Positions 1 to 6,321 of a DNA stretch of 10,126 nucleotides are shown here, one piece after another. The number at the start of each line of letters is the position of its first letter. The first letter of the stretch is position 1. The translations under genes and the position numbers were made by a program. The stretch comes from an uncultured bacterium. Its GTDB lineage: Bacteria > Verrucomicrobiota > Kiritimatiellia > RFP12 > UBA1067. The DNA lies in assembly GCA_900547945.1 (NCBI GenBank), contig URIT01000123.1:1-10126 (forward strand), read 5' to 3'. The notes under the pieces were generated by a model. That model saw only the letters and a program-made list of their open reading frames with translations. It did no database searches and was not told the origin of the DNA.

Positions 1-23
1 GGCGGGCGCACCCTCAATTCGAC

Positions 24-45
24 TGGTGGGCTGCGCAACCCACTA
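24..45. repeat. Near-perfect palindrome upstream of the M64 peptidase promoter
   Basis: Arms GTGGG (26-30) and CCCAC (39-43) flank the self-complementary core TGCGCA (32-37), with one mismatched pair (C31/A38). The dyad extends outward through a G/T and a T/A pair. It lies about 30 bp upstream of the putative -35 element at 75-80. It could be an operator for the peptidase gene or a hairpin ending a gene to the left of the window. No T-run follows it, which weakens the terminator reading. Function is unproven. Confidence 0.4.
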
Positions 46-74
46 ACCCATTACGAACGTCCTTGCAAGTCCAG

Positions 75-102
75 TTGACGGGAAACGGCCCGTTGTGATA
101 AA
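75..102 (+). promoter_or_regulatory. Putative sigma-70-type promoter of the M64 peptidase gene
   Basis: TTGACG at 75-80 matches the -35 consensus at five of six bases. After a 16-bp spacer comes GATAAA at 97-102, matching four of six bases of the -10 consensus. TGT directly before it (94-96) gives an extended -10 (TGN). Transcription would begin near 109-111, leaving a leader of roughly 55 nt before the ATG at 165. Called by eye. Confidence 0.5.
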
Positions 103-105
103 GTG

Positions 106-153
106 ATGGGCATGAAACGGAAGAGACATATCGTCATGGGGCTTGCCCTGTAG
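106..153 (+). CDS. Possible 15-codon upstream ORF (leader peptide), doubtful
   Basis: ATG at 106 opens a 15-residue frame reading MGMKRKRHIVMGLAL, stopping at TAG 151-153 immediately before the peptidase Shine-Dalgarno. A basic start followed by a hydrophobic run looks like the beginning of a signal peptide. The predicted transcription start (109-111) falls on or after this ATG, so initiation may instead use the in-frame ATG at 112, which would be almost leaderless. No Shine-Dalgarno precedes either ATG. It could be a leader peptide coupled to the peptidase start, the remnant of an older gene start, or chance. Confidence 0.2.
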   Translation: MGMKRKRHIVMGLAL

Positions 154-164
154 AGGAGGAGTGG

Positions 165-2363
165 ATGGCCCGCTTCGCGCTGTTCGCCCTTTTCCTCGCA
201 AGCCTGACGGTCGCGGCGGCCGAGCCCGCGCCGACGATCAGCGTGCTCCTCGGCGCCTACTATACCGACTCGGGCCAGCGCGAGACGCACGACATGGCCG
301 TCCACGTCGTCCAGAAGACGGGGAGCGACAACGACAACATCGTCGTCGTCATCTGCGGCGACGGCTACACGAAGGACGACCAGGAGAAGTTCGTCGCCGA
401 CGCGCGGCGCATGTGGGCGGGCGCGCTCGCCTACGAGCCGTACCGCACGTTCGCCCACCGCTTCAACGTCTATGCCGTCAGCACGGTCTCGAAGGGGGCG
501 TGGGGGTCGGGCGAGACGTTCTTCAACAGCTCCGTGCTGGCGGACGGACGCTCCCTCGTCCTCTCCGGCAACCGCTGCAAGAACCACATCATGGAGCGGT
601 GCATCGGCCCCGCCTTCATCCGCGACTACCATGACGCGCGGCGGCAGGAGCCGTTCAAGGACCCCGACCTCACCTACGAGAACGGCCAGCCGATTGACGA
701 GAATGCGCCCTACTACTTCGTCTTCGACTACATTAGCGTCTTCGTCGTCCTCGCGAACAGCGACAATTACATGGGCGGAAGCGCCATCGACCAGAAGCTC
801 GGCTTTCAGTATGTCGCCTCGTCTGCCGGCGATTCGAGCATCCCCACGCTCGCGCACGAGCTCGGCCACGCGATGCTCCATCTCGGCGACGAGTACAGCA
901 CGGGGCAGATGACGGACGCGCAGGGTGCGCGCGCGCTCAACATCTCCGCGACGGGCGACCCCGCGCGCCTGCGCTGGAAGACGCTGCTGGGCTTCCGCGG
1001 GACGTATCCCGTCCCCTATCAGCATGGCGCGCAGTCCTTCAACTCGTCCAGCCGCTGCACCATGAGCAGACTGGACTACGCCTTCTGCGAACTCTGCAGG
1101 CTTCAGGGTGCCAAGCGCATGGCCACCCTGATGGCGGACGGGCAGGACGGCCTCTACGTCGCGACGCCCGAGCTCCTCGCCGTGACGGAAAGATACGCGA
1201 AGCCCGCCGACTTCGCCCCCGCCACGATCGACGGCTACAACGCCTTCGCGACGGACTATGCCAATCGCCTGTACAGCGGCACGGGCCGCGACCGCTTCAA
1301 GCCGCAGGACATGGCGGGCCAGACGCTCCGCCTGCGCACGGTCGTGCAGAACTTCTCCGTGACGCGCGCGCGGCGCGTCCGGCTGTCCTTCGCGCTCAAG
1401 TCCGCCGCCGGCGCGACGCTCCACTCCGTCGAGCAGGTCTACGACGTCGGGCCGTGGGCCGACCGCGCGAAGTTCGACGTCGGCGGACACTGCCTTGAAT
1501 ACACGGGGCCGGAGAACTTCGACTCGGGCCTCGCCAATTGCGAGCTGTCCTGTACGCTGCCCGCGGGCCTCGCCGCCGACGTCACCTACGCCTTCGAGGT
1601 GAGGGACGCGGACACGGGCGCGCTTCTCGCCGACGACACGACCGAGACGGCGCCCTATGCGCCCGTGAGGATCCGCTACGAGACGGCGGACGGAAAGGCC
1701 CTCCCCGGAACGGGCGAGACGCCAGTCCTCCAGCCCGTCGGCAGGCTGATCGACTGGCCCGCGCCCGCGCAGGTGGCCGGCTACGAACTCGCCCGGCCCG
1801 CGCGCCCCGTCACGGTCGGCGCGGACGGCGCGACGCGCGTCTACGTCTACCGCGCGCCCGGCGGCGGGACGCCGCCGCTCCTGCCGGGGGAGAGCGACGC
1901 GGTGAACGCCCTCGTCCGGCCCGTGGCCGAGACGGCGGGCGTGACGGCGCTGACGGTCGCCCCGGGCAGCAAGCCGCTTGAGGGGCTGGAACTCTTCACC
2001 AATATCCCGATCATGGTCACGCCGTCCGCGCCCGGCGCGACAGACGGAACCGTGTCGGTCGATTACGCTTTCGCCGTCAGCGACATCCGGCTCGTCACCC
2101 TGGGCGGCGAACGCGCCGTCGTCGTCTGCGCCAAGGTTTCCGCCGGCGGCGAGACGCCGGCCGACTACGCCCCGGCGACGCGGCTGGACGTGCAGGCCTC
2201 GGCGGACGCGAAGGCCTTCTCGTCCGTTGCCGCCGCTCGCGCGCTCACGGCGGAGGAGCTGGGCGCGCTCGGCCTCTCGCCCGGCCCCGGCGAGCGGTAC
2301 GTCCGCCTGGCGAGAGAGGAAGGGTCCTCCGCGACCTTCCTGCGAATCCGGGCGGTGCGCTGA
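165..2363 (+). CDS. Secreted M64-family (IgA peptidase-like) zinc metallopeptidase
   Basis: 732-residue exported metallopeptidase. The start is ATG 165, preceded at 154-161 by a strong AGGAGGAG Shine-Dalgarno. Residues 1-19 form a signal peptide ending in VAAA before EPAP, so the enzyme should act outside the cytoplasm. The M64 domain spans about 60-345. It has the family's GDGYT turn (65-69) and the zinc site HELGH (231-235; E232 catalytic, H231 and H235 ligands) followed by GDEY (241-244), which probably supplies a further ligand. A Cys cluster follows (C298, C308, C311), as in other M64 enzymes. Residues 501-563 resemble a MucBP-type beta domain. A Gly/Pro-rich linker (about 565-575) leads to an unrecognised beta-rich C-terminal domain ending FLRIRAVR. 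The M64 family is named for IgA-cleaving peptidases and includes mucin-active members. The substrate here is unknown. The family call is firm and the MucBP-like call moderate. Confidence 0.92.
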   Translation: MARFALFALFLASLTVAAAEPAPTISVLLGAYYTDSGQRETHDMAVHVVQKTGSDNDNIVVVICGDGYTKDDQEKFVADARRMWAGALAYEPYRTFAHRFNVYAVSTVSKGAWGSGETFFNSSVLADGRSLVLSGNRCKNHIMERCIGPAFIRDYHDARRQEPFKDPDLTYENGQPIDENAPYYFVFDYISVFVVLANSDNYMGGSAIDQKLGFQYVASSAGDSSIPTLAHELGHAMLHLGDEYSTGQMTDAQGARALNISATGDPARLRWKTLLGFRGTYPVPYQHGAQSFNSSSRCTMSRLDYAFCELCRLQGAKRMATLMADGQDGLYVATPELLAVTERYAKPADFAPATIDGYNAFATDYANRLYSGTGRDRFKPQDMAGQTLRLRTVVQNFSVTRARRVRLSFALKSAAGATLHSVEQVYDVGPWADRAKFDVGGHCLEYTGPENFDSGLANCELSCTLPAGLAADVTYAFEVRDADTGALLADDTTETAPYAPVRIRYETADGKALPGTGETPVLQPVGRLIDWPAPAQVAGYELARPARPVTVGADGATRVYVYRAPGGGTPPLLPGESDAVNALVRPVAETAGVTALTVAPGSKPLEGLELFTNIPIMVTPSAPGATDGTVSVDYAFAVSDIRLVTLGGERAVVVCAKVSAGGETPADYAPATRLDVQASADAKAFSSVAAARALTAEELGALGLSPGPGERYVRLAREEGSSATFLRIRAVR

Positions 2364-2430
2364 CGCGCCGTTGACAGGACAAAGAGGAGTCCCTTCAAGG
2401 TGGTCGGTCTGTGCGGACGACGGGGGAGTT

Positions 2431-2439
2431 TGCTATACT
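2431..2439 (+). promoter_or_regulatory. Putative extended -10 promoter of the large surface protein gene
   Basis: TGC followed by TATACT (2434-2439) is a good extended -10 box in an AT-richer pocket of the 194-bp intergenic stretch 2364-2557. No convincing -35 lies 16-18 bp upstream. A TTGACA at 2371-2376 is much too far away. Transcription would start near 2446, giving a leader of about 110 nt. That leader contains a perfect 12-bp GC palindrome (2490-2501) and a run of GCC triplets (2508-2520) before the AAAGGAG ribosome-binding site at 2544-2550. No Rho-independent terminator for the peptidase gene is visible here. Confidence 0.45.
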
Positions 2440-2489
2440 GTATGTGCTATCGTCTCGTCACCGCGCCGGGCAGTACGTTCTTCGTCTGC

Positions 2490-2501
2490 GCGCGGCCGCG
2501 C
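2490..2501. repeat. 12-bp perfect palindrome in the leader of the surface protein gene
   Basis: GCGCGGCCGCGC is fully self-complementary and sits about 57 bp before the ATG at 2558, inside the predicted 5' untranslated leader. It could be a dimer-binding site or only the result of GC-rich composition. No T-run follows, so it is not a terminator. Confidence 0.25.
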
Positions 2502-2557
2502 CGGTCCGCCGCCGCCGCCGAGAAGATCCTGTAAGTTTGTCACAAAGGAGAAAAAAG

Positions 2558-5500
2558 ATGAAACCGATGAAAACACTCTTCCGAAGGGTCTGGGCACTTG
2601 CTGTCGGCGTGCTGCTGACCGCCGTGTGCGGGGCGTCCGAACCCTGGACGCTCGACAACACGAAGTCGATGCCGGGATCGTTCTGGACGATCACCTCGCC
2701 GGACGGGAAGTGGACGCTCGCCTGTGCGCAGAACGGGCCTGAAGGCATCCGGGAAGGCATCCGGCATGATGGCGACTATTCCGCAGACCTCGTGGTCGTG
2801 CGCGAATACGGATGGGTATGGACGGGCCCCAATGGCGAATGGAGATCTGATAACGTAGATACCGAGGATGTGTTCGGCAAGAGCATAGATGACGGCTGCG
2901 TCGTGAAGGGAAGCGGCGTGCTGACGTTGCCGACGCAGGCGCGTGACACGTCGGGCCATCTCTATTCGGTGGAGATCGGCGACTGGTCGCTGGAGGGATG
3001 GTCGAAGCCCGTCCTCAGGATGACGAAATGCGTCGTGCCCGCCGACTACACGGCAGGGATTGGCGAGGGCACCTCCATCGCCTGCGATTTCGAGGTTGAG
3101 GAAGGGAATCCGAAGTACTATTCCAAGGACGGCGTTCTGTACCTCAAGGAGGCGGCTCGCGGGGATGGCGAACAGGGCGATGCGCTGTGGCAGTTCCCGT
3201 CCGGAAAGAAGGGTACGTTCACGATTCCCGATGGCGTGACAAAAGTGCGCAGCGGCGCGTTTGAACGGTGTGGACTCACCGAACTCGTGATCGGACCGGA
3301 TTTGAAGACGTTCGAGAGCAACCATGAGGTCCAAAGAACACTCAGGAAAATTACGATTCGCGATAACGCCCTGTTCTCGCTTGTGGACGGGCTTCTCCTT
3401 GGCAATGGCGGAGAGACGGTCGTGATGGTGCTTCACGGCGTCGTCGGTAAACGACTCGTCGTGCCGTCCAGCGTGACGTACGTCGCTCCGTGCGCGATGG
3501 GCTATCTTGAAAACGTCAAGGAGATCTATTTCACGTCGGATAAGCTGACCCTCGACACCTACGCGCTGGAAGAATGCGAGAACCTTTCGGTCCTTGACTT
3601 CAGTGGCGTGGGGCGTCTGACCTTGAACATGGCGGCGCTGGTTGACGTGGAGGCAACGGCTGTCGTCTTCCCAGAAGACGTGGTATTCGGGGATGGAAGC
3701 CTCTATCTTGACGACGCGGAAATCCACGACATCTACTGGCCGACGAAGAAGGGTTTTTCCGAAGCTGGGCTGGAAAGGGCCTTTGCCGACGACGACGAGC
3801 GGGTCCGCCTGCATGTGCGGAAGGATGCGGGCGACTGGAGTGACCCAGGCCTCTATGGTATGACGGTTGTCAAGGATCTTGTCGAGCCGGCCAGGCCCGA
3901 ACTTCCCTCGTTCCTTGCGGATGGGGAGGGACTGCGCGTGGGTGTGTCGGTTTCGGGCGAGCTGACGGTGGCGGATTACGCCTCGCTGAGGGTGGCGGGG
4001 CTGCCGCCCGGCATCAAGGCCGCCGATCGGAAGAATCCGGGTGTCGCGACGTTCTCGGGCGCGGCGACGAAGGAGGGAACGTATCAGGTTGCCGTCTCGT
4101 ACTTCGAGAACGGGCGTACCGTGACGAAGATCTATCCGCTGTTCGTCGACAAGGCGCCGCACCTCACGGTGTCCGCCGTGGCGGGGCCTGGTGGTACGGT
4201 CAAGGGCGGTGGCGACGTGTATGCCGGGAAGAAGACGACGCTGAAGGCGATGGCGAACAGGGGCTACGTCTTTGCGGGCTGGTATCACGATGCATCTTAC
4301 ACAAAGCCGTATTATGGATACGCGAGCAGCTTCGACGATTACCGGAATCCGAACTTGCCGATTGTCAACGAATCTGCGTGGGATGAAAAACTAGACCTCT
4401 ACGCGAAGTTCATCCCGGTCGAGGACGACGGTGCGGAGATCTTCGTCCACAACCTTGACGATCTGTATAAGACGAAGGAGAAGATGCAGGGAGCCGTCCG
4501 GATCAGCGTGGAGTCCCCGTCTCTCCCGACCGTCAAGGTGAAGGGGCTGCCGCCGGGACTCAAGTTCACGTCGAAGGCGATCAAGACGGGTGACATGTTC
4601 TACTCGCCGAACTCGATCTACGGAACGCCCACGAAGAGCGGCATCTACACGGTTGCGGTCACGGCCAAGACTGCCGGAAAGAAGACGGCCACGTCGAACA
4701 TCGTCTTCACGGTCGTCAACCGTGACCTGAATGAGCGCATCCTGAAGGTCGCGTGCGATCCGGCGATGGGCAAGGCGATAGGGACCGGTGTCTACGCCGA
4801 TGGCAGGAAGGTGACGCTGAAGGCGACGCCGCAGAAGGGATTCGTCTTCGCGGGCTGGTGCGATGCAGGCGGGAATCCGCTTAAGGGCGCGGCGGATTCC
4901 CGTTCGCCGTCCTACTCCTATGTGATGGACGGGGATGCGACCGTGCGTGCGCTGTTCGCTCGGGCGGAGGAGGACGCGGCATGGCTCAACCTCATCTGCG
5001 AGGAGGTCTACTACACGTCGGGCGCGTTCGATTTGTCGCTTGAGGTCCAGTCCCTGTCCCTCCCGAAGGTCGCGCTTTCCGGGTTGCCGCCGGGGCTGAA
5101 GTTCGACGCAAAGGCGAACCGCATCTCCGGCACGGCGACGAAGCCGGGTTCGTACCCGGTGACGGCAAAGCTCACGAGCGCGTCCGTGAAGAAGGCGGTC
5201 GAGAAGAAGTTCATGATCGTCGTCGACAACCTGACGGGCGCGAACGAACTTCTGCGTGTGGCGGATGCGGCGGGTGGTGCAGCCGCGCTCCAGAACGGGC
5301 GCGGCGAGAAGTACGTGATGTCCGCTGGCGTGAAGGAGTTCGACCTGCCCGTCCTGAATGCCGCGAACGCGGGCAATGCGGTGGCGCTCGCCGGGTTGCC
5401 TTCCGGGCTTAAGTACAACGCGAAGACTGGCAGAATCGAGGGCGTGGCGACAAAGGTCGGAACGTTTACCGTCCGGGCGAAGGTGAAATCGGGCCGCGCG

Positions 5501-6310
5501 TCATACGTCTCTACGTTCACCGTGGAGGTCCAGTCCCTGCCGTCATGGGCGGTTGGCACGTTCGTGGGATGTGGCGAGGGACAGATTCCGGGCTATGAAT
5601 CCCTTGAGGACAACCTCTATGGGACAGTGACGGTTGGCGCGTCCGGCAAGGTGTCCGGCAAGGTCCTCTTCGACACGGGCAAAGACCGGATGCTCACGGC
5701 CACGTTCTCCGCGCCCTCCCTGACGGAATGGAAACACGATGCCGAAGGGGCGTGCTACTTCTTTGACGTGACGCTCGCCTTCAGGGACGGAAGAAAGGTG
5801 GTCGAGAGCCGGGCGTGCCGCTTCTGCATTGAGCAGAACAACGATAACGGGGGCGTGGAGGGTGGCATGGTTTCCATGGACGGTGCCGACCTCATCCTCT
5901 ATCAGAACGTCTGGAAGGTGAAGGGATTCGAAAACCTGCCCGTGTTCGCCGAGAAGAGGACGGGCGTCTCCAAGACGTTGGAGATTCACGGCGACGATGC
6001 GGTCTCCGGAAACTCGACGCTGACGCTCACCTTCGATCAAAAAGGAACCGTCTCGGGTACGTTGACCGACGAGGGCACCGAGGAGGGGAAACCGTTCCGC
6101 GAGCGGGTTGCGTTCAAGTCGGACCTGATTGTCACGCATCACTGGACGGACGAGAGCGGCGAATACTATGAGGCGGAGGTTCCGCTCGTCATCGGCAACA
6201 TCGCCACGATCCGCGCCGTCGTGAAGATGCGCGTGTCGCCCGCTGACGGCAAGATCCATGCCGACGGCTGTACGATTACATCCTGCACGGACTTCGCCGA
6301 CTGGGAATAG
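2558..6310 (+). CDS. Secreted multidomain surface protein: BspA-type LRR, Ig-like and InlB B-repeats
   Basis: 1250 residues from ATG 2558. This start was chosen because AAAGGAG at 2544-2550 precedes it and a signal peptide follows (basic MKPMKTLFRR, hydrophobic 11-23, cleavage likely after A26). The open frame continues upstream to 2411 but only as low-complexity sequence. Domains: an unrecognised N-terminal part (27-210); BspA/LRR_5-like repeats (about 190-425) with the signatures SKDGVLY and FTIPDGVTKVRSGAF; four putative-Ig repeats carrying GLPPGIK/GLPPGLK/GLPSGLK near 481, 663, 842 and 946; and two InlB-type B-repeats with VFAGW (about 535-622 and 727-806) interleaved between the first three. 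The C-terminus (about 997-1250) seems to be one domain duplicated. No transmembrane anchor, LPXTG or PEP-CTERM signal was seen. These modules usually mediate binding or adhesion. No catalytic motif was recognised and the ligand is unknown. Base composition is clearly lower in GC than the neighbours. Confidence 0.85.
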   Translation: MKPMKTLFRRVWALAVGVLLTAVCGASEPWTLDNTKSMPGSFWTITSPDGKWTLACAQNGPEGIREGIRHDGDYSADLVVVREYGWVWTGPNGEWRSDNVDTEDVFGKSIDDGCVVKGSGVLTLPTQARDTSGHLYSVEIGDWSLEGWSKPVLRMTKCVVPADYTAGIGEGTSIACDFEVEEGNPKYYSKDGVLYLKEAARGDGEQGDALWQFPSGKKGTFTIPDGVTKVRSGAFERCGLTELVIGPDLKTFESNHEVQRTLRKITIRDNALFSLVDGLLLGNGGETVVMVLHGVVGKRLVVPSSVTYVAPCAMGYLENVKEIYFTSDKLTLDTYALEECENLSVLDFSGVGRLTLNMAALVDVEATAVVFPEDVVFGDGSLYLDDAEIHDIYWPTKKGFSEAGLERAFADDDERVRLHVRKDAGDWSDPGLYGMTVVKDLVEPARPELPSFLADGEGLRVGVSVSGELTVADYASLRVAGLPPGIKAADRKNPGVATFSGAATKEGTYQVAVSYFENGRTVTKIYPLFVDKAPHLTVSAVAGPGGTVKGGGDVYAGKKTTLKAMANRGYVFAGWYHDASYTKPYYGYASSFDDYRNPNLPIVNESAWDEKLDLYAKFIPVEDDGAEIFVHNLDDLYKTKEKMQGAVRISVESPSLPTVKVKGLPPGLKFTSKAIKTGDMFYSPNSIYGTPTKSGIYTVAVTAKTAGKKTATSNIVFTVVNRDLNERILKVACDPAMGKAIGTGVYADGRKVTLKATPQKGFVFAGWCDAGGNPLKGAADSRSPSYSYVMDGDATVRALFARAEEDAAWLNLICEEVYYTSGAFDLSLEVQSLSLPKVALSGLPPGLKFDAKANRISGTATKPGSYPVTAKLTSASVKKAVEKKFMIVVDNLTGANELLRVADAAGGAAALQNGRGEKYVMSAGVKEFDLPVLNAANAGNAVALAGLPSGLKYNAKTGRIEGVATKVGTFTVRAKVKSGRASYVSTFTVEVQSLPSWAVGTFVGCGEGQIPGYESLEDNLYGTVTVGASGKVSGKVLFDTGKDRMLTATFSAPSLTEWKHDAEGACYFFDVTLAFRDGRKVVESRACRFCIEQNNDNGGVEGGMVSMDGADLILYQNVWKVKGFENLPVFAEKRTGVSKTLEIHGDDAVSGNSTLTLTFDQKGTVSGTLTDEGTEEGKPFRERVAFKSDLIVTHHWTDESGEYYEAEVPLVIGNIATIRAVVKMRVSPADGKIHADGCTITSCTDFADWE

Positions 6311-6321
6311 CGGTATACGCC

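Noticed and set aside
51..1490. 479-codon minus-strand open frame opposite the M64 peptidase
   Set aside because: Composition is Arg/Val/Ala/Asp-biased as expected from the complement of high-GC coding sequence. It covers the peptidase promoter and has no recognisable domain.
2371..2376. Perfect TTGACA as a -35 for the surface protein gene
   Set aside because: It is 57 bp from the TATACT at 2434, far outside the usual spacing, and no other -10 is found 16-18 bp downstream of it.
2403..2421. Possible hairpin GTC-GTC / GAC-GAC upstream of the -10 of the surface protein gene
   Set aside because: Only two 3-bp stems with a bulge and no T-run; too weak to call a terminator or operator.
2540..4288. 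582-codon minus-strand open frame opposite the surface protein
   Set aside because: Arg/His-rich composition, no motifs, and antisense to a frame with clear LRR and Ig-like repeats.
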